Origin: Microbacterium sp. Leaf159
GTDB taxonomy: Bacteria; Actinomycetota; Actinomycetes; Actinomycetales; Microbacteriaceae
Assembly (NCBI RefSeq): GCF_001423615.1
Contig: NZ_LMOU01000001.1
Span: 2,469,251 to 2,533,250 of the forward strand
DNA: 64,000 bases
Direction of reading: 5' to 3'
Positions 29,372-37,135 of this stretch are shown here, piece after piece. A model generated the notes under the pieces. It was not told the origin of the DNA. It saw nothing but the letters and a program-made list of their open reading frames with translations, and searched no databases. The position numbers were made by a program, and so were the translations under genes. The stretch's first letter is position 1. Every line of letters starts with the position of its first letter.

Positions 29372-29718
29372 CTGCTCTTCCCGCGTCGTCGATCGGCACC
29401 GGACACATGCGTGCAGGGGATCTGCTGCGCAGCGTCCCGTTGGCGCCGAGGAACGCTGTTCTCGGTTTCCTGGCCGGCTACCGCAGGGTGATCTCTCCGA
29501 TGTATGGAGATGTCTGTGCCTACTACCCATCCTGTTCCGCTTACGCTGTAGGTGCGGTGCAACAGCACGGCGCCGTGCGGGGAACGATGCTCTCGGCATG
29601 GCGCATCCTCCGTTGCAACCCCTGGAGCCACGGCGGCGTCGATGACGTCCGTCCTCACGAACATTTCCGCTATGACCTGACCGCTCACGGTTTCGTCGTC
29701 CCTTCCCGAAAGGACTGA
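29368..29718 (+). CDS. yidD: Membrane protein insertion efficiency factor YidD
   Basis: A 116-aa protein of the YidD family (DUF37), a membrane-associated helper of YidC-dependent insertion. The core motif is YRRVISPMYGDVCAYYPSCS and AWRILRCNPWSHGGVDDV. An N-terminal extension of about 28 residues precedes it. ATG 29368 is coupled to the rnpA stop, and yidC begins 4 nt after its stop. Confidence 0.95.
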   Translation: MTALPASSIGTGHMRAGDLLRSVPLAPRNAVLGFLAGYRRVISPMYGDVCAYYPSCSAYAVGAVQQHGAVRGTMLSAWRILRCNPWSHGGVDDVRPHEHFRYDLTAHGFVVPSRKD

Positions 29719-29721
29719 TCG

Positions 29722-30792
29722 GTGGGTCTTGACCTTCTGCTCGCCAGCACCACCCCGTCGCCGGCGCCCGCCTCCGGCGGCTTCGACCTGATCGGAACCA
29801 TCCTGTGGCCGCTCAAGTGGCTCGTCGAGATGGTGCTCGTCGCCTGGCACTGGCTGCTGACTGCGGTCGGTCTTCCTGCGGCATCCGGACTGACCTGGGT
29901 CCTGTCGATCGTCGGACTCGTCGTCGTCGTCCGTGCTGCTCTGATCCCGCTCTTCGTGAAGCAGATCAAGAGCCAGCGAAAGATGATGGAAATCGCTCCT
30001 GAGCTGCGAAAAGTTCAGGAGAAGTATCGAGGCAAGAAGGATCAGCTCTCTCGCGAGGCCATGAGCCGCGAGACCATGGGGCTGTACAAGAAGCACGGCA
30101 CGACACCGATGTCGAGCTGTCTTCCGCTGCTGGTGCAGATGCCGATCTTCTTCTCGCTGTTCAGCGTGCTGAGCGACGTCTCGAAGCACCACAACCTCGG
30201 TGTCGGTGGCGTCGGGCTGCTGAATGCGGAGCTCACCGAGCAGTTCTACAACGCGGAGCTCTTCGGCGTCGCTTCTCTGCACGAGACGCTCGGCAACGCG
30301 GTGGACGCCGGCAACACCACCGCGATCGTCATTCTGGTCACGCTCGTCGTGCTCATGATCGCGTCGCAGTTCTTCACTCAGCTGCAGATCATCTCGAAGA
30401 ACCTGTCGCCCGAGGCCAAGACCGGCCAGGCGTACCAGATGCAGAAGATCATGCTCTACATCCTTCCGCTGGGCTTCATCTTCTCGGGTATCTTCTTCCC
30501 GCTCGGCGTGGTCGTGTACTGGTTCATCTCGAACCTCTGGACGATGGGTCAGCAGTTCCTCGTCATCCGCGAGATGCCGACTCCCGGCTCTGAGGCTGCC
30601 AAGGCGCGCGAAGAGCGTCTGGCCCGCAAGGGCAAGGCGATCGACTCGTCGGGCAAGGTCGTTCCGATGGCCGCATACGAGGCAGAACAGCAGCGGATGC
30701 TCGAAGAGGTGGAGCGTGCGAAGGCACAGACTCCCAAGCGTCAGCAGCCCGTGGGCAAGAAGCGTTCGAAGAAGAAGGGGAGCGGTTCGTGA
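29722..30792 (+). CDS. yidC: Membrane protein insertase YidC
   Basis: A 356-aa Oxa1/Alb3/YidC insertase that folds proteins into the cytoplasmic membrane, alone or with Sec. The first helix region is at about 30-50. The hydrophilic-groove helix at 60-85 has the positively charged VVVVRAALIPLFVKQIKSQRK (VVVRAALIPLF, KQIKSQRKM), followed by the helical hairpin ELRKVQEKYRGKKDQLSREAM. Further helices are at about 130-150, 190-215 and 240-275. The C-terminal tail is Lys-rich, typical for ribosome contact. GTG start. Confidence 0.97.
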   Translation: MGLDLLLASTTPSPAPASGGFDLIGTILWPLKWLVEMVLVAWHWLLTAVGLPAASGLTWVLSIVGLVVVVRAALIPLFVKQIKSQRKMMEIAPELRKVQEKYRGKKDQLSREAMSRETMGLYKKHGTTPMSSCLPLLVQMPIFFSLFSVLSDVSKHHNLGVGGVGLLNAELTEQFYNAELFGVASLHETLGNAVDAGNTTAIVILVTLVVLMIASQFFTQLQIISKNLSPEAKTGQAYQMQKIMLYILPLGFIFSGIFFPLGVVVYWFISNLWTMGQQFLVIREMPTPGSEAAKAREERLARKGKAIDSSGKVVPMAAYEAEQQRMLEEVERAKAQTPKRQQPVGKKRSKKKGSGS

Positions 30793-31280
30793 CCGACAAT
30801 GTGACTGAGATCGTGGAGCCCACGGTCGCCGAGCTGGAGAACGAGGGCGATGTCGCGGCCGACTACCTCGAAGAGCTCCTCGACATCGCCGACATCGATG
30901 GGGATCTGAACCTCGATGTGCGCCAGGGGCGTGCCTATGTCTCGGTAGAGGCAGAGGGCGATGGACTGGCGCTGCTTTCGGCTCCCGACACGGTGCAGGC
31001 TCTTCAGGAGCTGACGCGTCTGGCAGTGCAGAGCAAGACCGGTTCCTTCTCGCGTCTGATCCTCGACATCGGCGGATCGCGCGACACCCGTCGTCGCCAG
31101 CTCGAGACTCTGGTCAACGCCGCGGCTGCGAAGCTCGACGACGGTGCGACACAGGCTTCACTGCCTGCGATGTCGAGCTACGAGCGCAAGCTGGTGCACG
31201 ATATTGCCGCTGACCAGGGACTTGTCTCGGAGTCGTACGGTGAGGGTGCCGACCGGCACACCGTGCTCCGACGTCGCTGA
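30789..31280 (+). CDS. khpB: RNA-binding protein KhpB/Jag with KH and R3H domains
   Basis: A 163-aa protein. An acidic N-terminus is followed by a KH-like domain (about 30-95, LDIADIDGDLNLDVRQGRAYV) and an R3H domain (about 100-163, MSSYERKLVHDIAADQGLVS and GADRHTVLRR). It lacks the Jag-N module, as usual in actinobacteria. It binds RNA and affects cell-wall growth in other bacteria. The GTG start overlaps the yidC stop. Confidence 0.95.
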   Translation: MTDNVTEIVEPTVAELENEGDVAADYLEELLDIADIDGDLNLDVRQGRAYVSVEAEGDGLALLSAPDTVQALQELTRLAVQSKTGSFSRLILDIGGSRDTRRRQLETLVNAAAAKLDDGATQASLPAMSSYERKLVHDIAADQGLVSESYGEGADRHTVLRRR

Positions 31281-31312
31281 CGTTCGCGTGAAGTATTGAT
31301 CGGGTTGCTGTT

Positions 31313-31936
31313 GTGAGTGCTGTCGAGGTCGAGCCTGCTGTCGCCACTGAACTCTTCGGAGAGCGGATCCAGCTGGCGAGGCAGTTCACTGCGGCCCTTG
31401 CTGAGCATGGAGAAGAGCGCGGTCTCATCGGACCGCTCGAGCTTCCCCGACTGTGGACGAGGCACGTCTTGAACAGCGTGATCGCTGCGCCCTTGTTCCA
31501 CGGCTCGGTTGCAGACATCGGCTCAGGGGCTGGCCTGCCTGGTATCGTCCTCGCGATCGCGAGACCTGATGTGAAGTGGACGCTCATCGAGCCGATGGAG
31601 CGTCGGGTGATCTGGCTGAACGAGCAGGTCGATGCGCTGGGTCTCGACAACGTCGAGGTGCTGCGAGCTCGTGCTGAAGATGCTCAGCGACCCGAGGGCT
31701 TCGACGTCGTGACGGCGCGCGCCGTGAGTGCCCTGAAGACTCTCATCCCGCTGACCGCTCCGCTCGTTCGTGACGGGGGAGAACTCATCCTGCTCAAGGG
31801 GATGAATGCGGCGAACGAGATCGACGCCGCACAGAAGCAGATCAAGAAGTTCCGTCTCACCGACGTCCGGGTCGAGGTTCTCGGTGAGGACGTGCTGCCC
31901 GAGTCGACCCGTGTCGTGCGGGCCGTGGTTCGCTAG
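31313..31936 (+). CDS. rsmG: 16S rRNA (guanine527-N7)-methyltransferase RsmG
   Basis: A 207-aa SAM-dependent enzyme (GidB). The AdoMet motif VADIGSGAGLPGIVLAIARP, LIEPMERRVIWLNE and ARAVSALKTLIPL are diagnostic. It methylates the 530 loop of 16S rRNA, and loss gives low-level streptomycin resistance in other species. GTG 31313. It is the last gene of the rpmH operon. Next on the right is a gene-free 2.7 kb. Confidence 0.97.
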   Translation: MSAVEVEPAVATELFGERIQLARQFTAALAEHGEERGLIGPLELPRLWTRHVLNSVIAAPLFHGSVADIGSGAGLPGIVLAIARPDVKWTLIEPMERRVIWLNEQVDALGLDNVEVLRARAEDAQRPEGFDVVTARAVSALKTLIPLTAPLVRDGGELILLKGMNAANEIDAAQKQIKKFRLTDVRVEVLGEDVLPESTRVVRAVVR

Positions 31937-32149
31937 GTAGCTCTCGCAGTCCTGGGCGTGGGTTCTTCACGCCTCCAGCTTTTCTGATGAGCGCGATTCA
32001 TCGTCGGGTCCTGTAACGGTTGTTTATCCGCCGCACGAAGTGCGGTCATCGCGGTACCTGATCTCCGCATGGCTCAACGGTGGCGTCGCACTTCGCTGTG
32101 TGGTGCAGCGAGTCTCCCCGCGTGGCGTGGTCCCCGTTGACACCGAAGA

Positions 32150-32165
32150 TGTTTCACGTGAAACG
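32150..32165. other. parS: parS site 1
   Basis: TGTTTCACGTGAAACG, one mismatch at the last base from the palindromic ParB site TGTTNCACGTGAAACA. Confidence 0.93.
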
Positions 32166-32399
32166 GGTTCCCCGAGGGCACGACTCTAGGTCTATAGGCG
32201 GGGCCGCGGTAGCGGGGCATCTGTGGTTGACGTCACGAGCAGCCAGCGCGCCGCGGGGTATGGGCGTGCGCCCGTTTCGCGCACGTGCGGACAGGTCACA
32301 CCTATCTATAGAAGCGAGGCTCATGAAAATGATCTCGGCTTCTCGTGCGTGGGCGTCTGGGTGCCTGCGTGCCTGGGTGGCATGGGGTGAATGCTGCGA

Positions 32400-32415
32400 T
32401 GTTTCACGTGAAACA
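32400..32415. other. parS: parS site 2
   Basis: TGTTTCACGTGAAACA, a perfect 16-bp palindromic ParB site. Confidence 0.95.
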
Positions 32416-32558
32416 GTCTGCGTCTGTCGAGATCGTGGAGTGGCGCTGGATGGTGCCCGGTGAGTGACGCAGGGACAGGCATGCCCGCTGCATCACTACT
32501 AGGTTGAGGAAGGATCCGGAGGCGCTTCGCTCGCTGCGTCATTGGAGACCCGGGGAAG

Positions 32559-32574
32559 TGTTTCACGTGAAACA
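32559..32574. other. parS: parS site 3
   Basis: TGTTTCACGTGAAACA, perfect. Confidence 0.95.
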
Positions 32575-32653
32575 CCCATCTCTCCGCACGCCGGCCCGAA
32601 TGGTGGAGATCGAGTCGTGTGCGCGAAGCGCAGCAAGTATCTCTGCTCATCGA

Positions 32654-32669
32654 TGTTTCACGTGAAACG
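32654..32669. other. parS: parS site 4
   Basis: TGTTTCACGTGAAACG, last base differs. Only 79 bp from site 3. It is the last site before the G-rich repeat block. Confidence 0.93.
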
Positions 32670-33014
32670 ATCCGCGCGCTGCAGGAGATGCGTCTGCGAA
32701 GGTTCCTTGATTGCATGGCCCTTGATGTGGAGTCGTCTCTCCGCGTTGGCACCGTGGCTACCGTCCTTGCGGGGAGATGGAGAGGGCACTGCTGTCACCT
32801 GTAGGGGATATCGGGGCTGGAGTTGCTGGGGCTATTGGTGTGGCTGTGCTCGGTAGAGGTGTGGGGTGTGAGGTGTGGGGTTGGTGCGGGTTCGGGGCTG
32901 TGGTTGGTGTGTGGAGTCTGTCCCCTGGAAGTTGGTGAGGGGGTGTGCGCGTAGGTTCGTTGGTTTGCAGCGACATTGTGTGGTCGCTTGGAGCTAGGTG
33001 ACGGCATAGACCTG

Positions 33015-33105
33015 CATGGGGCATGGGGCATGGGGCATGGGGCATGGGGCAGGGGACTTGGGGCGTGGGGCTTGGGGCTTGGGGCTTGGGGCTTGGGGCA
33101 TGGGG
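33015..33105. repeat. Heptamer minisatellite C(A/T)TGGGG, 13 units
   Basis: Thirteen consecutive 7-bp units: CATGGGG five times, CAGGGGA, CTTGGGG, CGTGGGG, CTTGGGG four times and CATGGGG. Degenerate units continue to about 33119. Runs of four G separated by 3 nt satisfy a strong G-quadruplex pattern on the plus strand. The array lies between parS sites 4 and 5. Confidence 0.93.
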
Positions 33106-33117
33106 CTTAGAGCCTGG

Positions 33118-33230
33118 GACCTGCTGCTTGTGCTTAGGGACTGGGTCTTTGTGCCGGGGACCTGCTGCTTGGTGCTTAGGGGCTGAGTCTCGGTGCCGGA
33201 GACCTGCTGCTTGGTGCTTGGGGAGTGGGG
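33118..33230. repeat. Imperfect 41-42-bp tandem repeats
   Basis: About 2.7 copies of a unit that begins GACCTGCTGCTTGGTGCTTA and ends GTGCCGG: 33118-33158, 33159-33200 and a partial copy at 33201-33230. They follow directly on the heptamer array and share its G/T bias. Confidence 0.8.
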
Positions 33231-33608
33231 CTTGGTGCTTGGGGGCTGAGGGGATTGGGGGGATGTCGCCTCGGCTTGACCATCCACGCTTGCGCGGTGG
33301 AGGTTTGTGCGGTGGACCTTGAACCTTGGGATTCGCACCTGGGGCGTGAGTGGGGCCGGGACCTTCACCCCGGGGCGTTGGGTTGTGGGCCTGGATCCTG
33401 TCGGCCTCGGGCCGGTTGACGGGTAGCCGCGTCGGCCCAGTGTCGGTTCGTGTGTTGGCTGGAAGTGTGGACCGTGGCAGTCGGGCCTATGGCTGTGGCT
33501 GTGCCTGTGCGTGATAGGGGGACCGGACGCATGCTCCACACATGGGGCTGGGTTGGTTCTGGGTGGGGGACTGGGCCTTGGAGTCCGGACTCCTACACTC
33601 ATGAGCGT

Positions 33609-33656
33609 GTGGCTGTGGCTGTGGCTGTGGCTGTGGCTGCGGCTGCGGCTGCGGCT
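33609..33656. repeat. Hexamer microsatellite (GTGGCT)5(GCGGCT)3
   Basis: Eight perfect 6-bp units, five GTGGCT then three GCGGCT, followed by a degenerate unit. A related degenerate stretch lies at about 33487-33510. No plausible protein is encoded. Confidence 0.92.
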
Positions 33657-33914
33657 GCGGGTTTGGCCTGTGGCTGGGAGCGGCGGGAAACTGGTGAGGA
33701 AGCAATGCGCTTAGGCGCGATAGAGACTCCCGAGTCAGACCCCCCTTCGGCGATCGGGACGGACGGCTGTGCTTTCAGCCCAGGATTCCTCTCGCCGGGC
33801 ACGGTGACCCTCACGGTCGCCGACGACAAGGGCACGAAGCGATGCGGTGGAGGTGGGAGTCATCCTCGAAGCATCATGAGGAGACGAGCCGTGACCCCTT
33901 TCGACCCGCATCGA

Positions 33915-33930
33915 TGTTTCACGTGAAACG
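33915..33930. other. parS: parS site 5
   Basis: TGTTTCACGTGAAACG, last base differs. First site on the parA side of the repeat block. Confidence 0.93.
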
Positions 33931-34455
33931 CTGAGGTTCTCGGCACATTGGAGCCCCTCCAGGGCCGGGCGTTGTCATCGATAGACGTAGCAGGCATCTC
34001 TTAGCCGGTTGGGGGAGAGGAAGCCTGGTCACACGGCTAAACTCGACACCTTGCCTTCGTGGCCGACTGCCTCCCGTAGCGGTCTGTCGGCCATCGGCAC
34101 GGCAGGGGCGCCAATAGTGCGACGATGTCCCATCGACTCATCTTCTTCAGTTCTCCCACGGGGTGATGAAGCGCATCTCCTGGGGTGAACGGATCGTGCG
34201 TGAAGGATGGAGGGCTCCACATCGATACTCGCCGAGGGGCCGCCTGGGGAAGCCGTGAAAGTGATAGGCATGATTGGGCCGAATCATCGCGTGGCAGTGA
34301 TCATCACTCCTATGCCCTCCGACTGACCATCGCGAGCCGCATCTCGTGCAGTAGAAAGCTCGAGCGGGTGGCCGGCGACGGACGCCGGTCTACACTCGCG
34401 CATCGCGCGGGCTCACTCACGCATGACAGGGACCCTGATACCGGGCCAGAAAGCG

Positions 34456-34471
34456 TGTTTCACGTGAAACC
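34456..34471. other. parS: parS site 6
   Basis: TGTTTCACGTGAAACC, last base differs. Confidence 0.92.
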
Positions 34472-34574
34472 TGAGGGCTATGTCGGCAGATCGTGAGTGG
34501 GGAGCGGGCGTGGGACTCCGCTTCCACAACCACAGTGACTATCCCGACGGCCCTCCAGGTACGACTCGACGACG

Positions 34575-34590
34575 TGTTTCACGTGAAACA
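34575..34590. other. parS: parS site 7, next to the kinase-like gene promoter
   Basis: TGTTTCACGTGAAACA, perfect. It ends 4 bp before the likely -10 TACCGT (34595-34600) of the gene at 34607, so bound ParB could block or modulate it. Confidence 0.95.
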
Positions 34591-34606
34591 CGGATACCGT
34601 GGACGA

Positions 34607-35050
34607 ATGCCCCGGGTTCTCATCACAGGAATGTCAGGCGTAGGGAAGTCGAGTGTTGTAGCCCTCCTGGGGGAGGGGGGAGTGCCGGCGATCGACACTG
34701 ACTACGGGAGCTGGAAGACCCAGGACGGCCTGTGGGACGTGGACCGAATGACCGCACTACTTGAAGAATCCGGTGATCTCGTGGTGGCGGGGACCGTCGA
34801 GAACCAAGGCTACTTCTACGATCGCTTCGATCATGTGGTGCTGCTCTCGGCGCCTGAGGCGATCCTCCTCGAGCGCGTACAGGGGCGTGTGACGAATCCC
34901 TATGGTTCCACGGAGGGGGAGCGAAGCGAGATCCGTGAGAACCTTCGGTCGATCGAGCCCCTTCTGCGCCGAGGCGCAACACTCGAGATCGATGCGACAA
35001 GGCCGCTCGTCGACGTGGTGGGGGAGATCATGTCGCTCTTGCTCCCGTGA
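34607..35050 (+). CDS. Small P-loop kinase-like protein
   Basis: A 147-aa P-loop protein resembling shikimate or nucleotide kinases. Walker A is in MPRVLITGMSGVGKSSVVAL, followed by GVPAIDTDYGSW, VAGTVENQGYFYDRFDHVVLLSAP (in parts: GTVENQGYF, VVLLSAP), ERVQGRVTNPYG and a final TLEIDATRPLVDVV. The substrate is unknown. The frame is open from 34493, but ATG 34607 puts the P-loop at the usual N-terminal place and lies 6 nt after TACCGT. It sits inside the parS cluster, with site 7 before it and site 8 one base after its stop. Confidence 0.83.
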   Translation: MPRVLITGMSGVGKSSVVALLGEGGVPAIDTDYGSWKTQDGLWDVDRMTALLEESGDLVVAGTVENQGYFYDRFDHVVLLSAPEAILLERVQGRVTNPYGSTEGERSEIRENLRSIEPLLRRGATLEIDATRPLVDVVGEIMSLLLP

Positions 35051-35051
35051 A

Positions 35052-35067
35052 TGTTCCACGTGAAACA
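35052..35067. other. parS: parS site 8
   Basis: TGTTCCACGTGAAACA, which fits the general consensus TGTTNCACGTGAAACA. It begins one base after the stop of the kinase-like gene. Confidence 0.93.
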
Positions 35068-35181
35068 TGGCGCTCAAGACTGCTCGAACACTGTCCTACC
35101 CGAGAAGCATCCGGAGCACGGCCGACAGTAAGCAACGTCCGCCACAGCGATTAGAGTGGAACACGGCCCCGAAAGGAGTGG

Positions 35182-36108
35182 ATGTTTCACGTGAAACAGC
35201 CCGAAAAGGCATCACCGAAGGACTCCTTCGGGATGGATACGCCGCTCGCGCGGGAACTCGCGGACCTCTCAGCTCGCCGCAGAGTCCTCGAAGCAGTGAA
35301 CATCGACTTCAGTGGGGATACCCGCATCCTGACGGTCTCGAACCAGAAGGGTGGGGTCGGCAAGACGACCAGCGCGGTCAACGTCGCATCCGCTCTCGCT
35401 GGCCTCGGTGCGAAGGTGCTCGTCGTCGACCTCGACCCCCAGGGGAATGCCTCCACAGCCCTGGGTGTACCGCACAATGCGGACACCCAGAGCATCTACG
35501 ACGTCCTGATTGACGAAGTCCCACTCGCCGAGATCGTGCAGCAGAGCCCCGAGGACGTGAACCTCTTCTGCGCACCGAGCACGATCCACCTCGCCGGCGC
35601 GGAGATCGAGCTCGTGGCTCAGGTCGCACGAGAGCACCGCCTGCGCCGCGCGCTGGAGGAGTACCTGGTCGACAATCCGATGGACTTCGTGATCATCGAC
35701 TGCCCGCCCTCGCTCGGTCTGCTCACGATCAACGCGTTCACCGCGGCGAACGAGGTCTTCATCCCTATCCAGTGCGAGTACTACGCACTGGAGGGACTGA
35801 GCCAGCTCCTCGGCAGCATCCAGATGATCCAGAAGCACCTGAATCCGGGGCTTCATCTGTCGACGATCCTCTTGACGATGTTCGACGGACGCACGCGGCT
35901 TGCTCAGCAGGTCGCTGACGAGGTCCGCACCCACTTCCCCGATCAGGTGCTCGACACCGTTATCCCGCGCTCCGTGCGGGTGTCGGAAGCGCCGAGTTTC
36001 GGTCAGACCGTGATCGCCTACGATGGGCAATCCGCCGGCGCTGTCGCCTACCGCGAGGCCGCCGTCGAGATCGCGTCGCGCACCGCGGCGCAGAGCAAGG
36101 AGAAATGA
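35182..36108 (+). CDS. parA: Chromosome partitioning ATPase ParA
   Basis: A 308-aa deviant-Walker ATPase that moves ParB-parS complexes along the nucleoid. KGGVGKTT carries the signature Lys56 and Lys61. VLVVDLDPQGNAS, FVIIDCPPSLG and FDGRTRLAQQV follow. The first about 45 residues precede the ATPase fold and begin MFHVKQ, encoded by parS site 9. ATG 35182 has a good AAAGGAG site. A start at the later internal Met is possible but less likely. It overlaps parB by ATGA. Confidence 0.97.
   Translation: MFHVKQPEKASPKDSFGMDTPLARELADLSARRRVLEAVNIDFSGDTRILTVSNQKGGVGKTTSAVNVASALAGLGAKVLVVDLDPQGNASTALGVPHNADTQSIYDVLIDEVPLAEIVQQSPEDVNLFCAPSTIHLAGAEIELVAQVAREHRLRRALEEYLVDNPMDFVIIDCPPSLGLLTINAFTAANEVFIPIQCEYYALEGLSQLLGSIQMIQKHLNPGLHLSTILLTMFDGRTRLAQQVADEVRTHFPDQVLDTVIPRSVRVSEAPSFGQTVIAYDGQSAGAVAYREAAVEIASRTAAQSKEK
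35183..35198. other. parS: parS site 9, inside the start of parA
   Basis: TGTTTCACGTGAAACA begins at the second base of the parA start codon, so codons 1-6 (Met-Phe-His-Val-Lys-Gln) are spelled by the site. ParB bound here would sit on the translation start. Confidence 0.95.
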
Positions 36109-37073
36109 TGGCGAAGCGCACTGGACTGGGCCGGGGCATCGGTGCCCTCATCCCCACCGCTGATCAGTCCGAGCGTCCCGTGGATGTCTTCTTCCCCGGC
36201 GCGAACCTGCGTCCGGCGACGGAGCAGACCAGCGATCAGCCCGCTGCAGAAGAGCTCGAGGTGGTCCCCGGCATCCACCTGATCCAGATCGACCCGCAGA
36301 AGATCATCCCGAACCCCCGGCAGCCGCGCACGCACTTCAACCCTGAAGACCTCGCTGAGCTCGTGCACAGCGTCCGGGAGTTCGGCGTGCTGCAGCCCGT
36401 CGTCGTCCGCAAGAACAGCGACGGCGAGTACGAGCTCATCATGGGGGAGCGGCGTACCCGTGCCGCTCGTGAGGCGGGCCTGGCAGCCATCCCCGCCGTC
36501 GTCCGTGAGACAGCCGATGAAGACCTCCTGCGCGACGCCCTTCTCGAGAACCTGCACCGCTCGGAGCTGAATCCTCTCGAGGAGGCATCCGCCTACCAGC
36601 AGCTGCTCGAGGACTTCGGGATCACTCAGGAGGAGCTCGCGACGCGCATCGGACGCTCCCGTCCGCAGATCAGCAACACGATCCGTCTGCTGAAGCTGCC
36701 TGTTCCCGTGCAGCAGCGCGTGGCTGCAGGAGTGCTGACGGCCGGTCACGCTCGAGCGATCCTCAGCCTCGACACCCCCGAGGCGATGCAGCGCCTCGCC
36801 GACAAGGTCGTCAACGAGGACCTCTCGGTGCGCGCGACCGAGGTCGCGGCGAAGACCGAGCCGGCCGCTCCCGGCCGCACGGCGAAGCCCACCCCCGGAG
36901 CCCGTCGCGCCTACCTCGACGAGGTGGCCGGCAATCTCGGCGACCGTCTGAACACACGCGTCAAGGTCTCACTCGGTGCGCGCAAAGGCCAGGTCATCAT
37001 TGATTTCGCTTCGATCCAGGATCTGAACCGCATTCTCGAGGAGATCGGGCAATCGGGCTACGGATCGGCGTGA
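36105..37073 (+). CDS. parB: Chromosome partitioning CTPase ParB
   Basis: A 322-aa parS-binding DNA clamp. The N-terminal KRTGLGRGIGALIP is the ParA-activating motif. The CTP-binding region has NPRQPRTHF and GERRTRAA (114-121), followed by the ENLHRSELNPLEEA box. The central HTH at about 173-196 (GITQEELATRIGRSRPQISN) reads parS. A linker and C-terminal dimerisation domain (about 265-322) complete it. The start overlaps the parA stop (ATGA). MM at the start leaves ATG 36105 or 36108 open. Nine parS sites lie in the 4 kb upstream. Confidence 0.97.
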   Translation: MMAKRTGLGRGIGALIPTADQSERPVDVFFPGANLRPATEQTSDQPAAEELEVVPGIHLIQIDPQKIIPNPRQPRTHFNPEDLAELVHSVREFGVLQPVVVRKNSDGEYELIMGERRTRAAREAGLAAIPAVVRETADEDLLRDALLENLHRSELNPLEEASAYQQLLEDFGITQEELATRIGRSRPQISNTIRLLKLPVPVQQRVAAGVLTAGHARAILSLDTPEAMQRLADKVVNEDLSVRATEVAAKTEPAAPGRTAKPTPGARRAYLDEVAGNLGDRLNTRVKVSLGARKGQVIIDFASIQDLNRILEEIGQSGYGSA

Positions 37074-37135
37074 TTCCGCCTCGTCGCGACTGAGCGGTCG
37101 TAGACTCGCGGCATCGCGACGATGAGAGGGATGCC

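Larger units (their letters stand above)
31937..34606. other. Gene-free 2.7-kb stretch holding parS sites and G-rich repeats
   Basis: I find no convincing gene here. Open frames of 60-200 codons exist, but they are low-complexity translations of the repeats or lack ribosome sites and family similarity. The stretch carries seven of the nine parS sites (four at 32150-32669, then 33915, 34456, 34575), a heptamer array, 41-42-bp repeats, a hexamer microsatellite and a small hairpin CCGCAC-GAA-GTGCGG at 32031-32045. From about 32.8 to 33.7 kb the plus strand is extremely G/T-rich. Confidence 0.85.

Noticed and set aside
32031..32045. Hairpin CCGCAC-GAA-GTGCGG as rsmG terminator
   Set aside because: Stem of only 6 bp and no T run; too weak to call a terminator.
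33015..33230. Possible CRISPR array
   Set aside because: Units are 7 bp or 41-42 bp without alternating unique spacers, and there are no cas genes.
33023..33322. 99-codon plus-strand frame rich in Gly, Trp and Cys
   Set aside because: Frame is a by-product of heptamer repeats (7 bp units shift frame every copy); composition is unlike real proteins of this genome.
32994..33602. 202-codon minus-strand frame rich in Pro, Ser, Thr and His
   Set aside because: It is a translation of the G-rich repeats in the opposite strand, has no ribosome site or leaderless promoter, and no recognisable fold.
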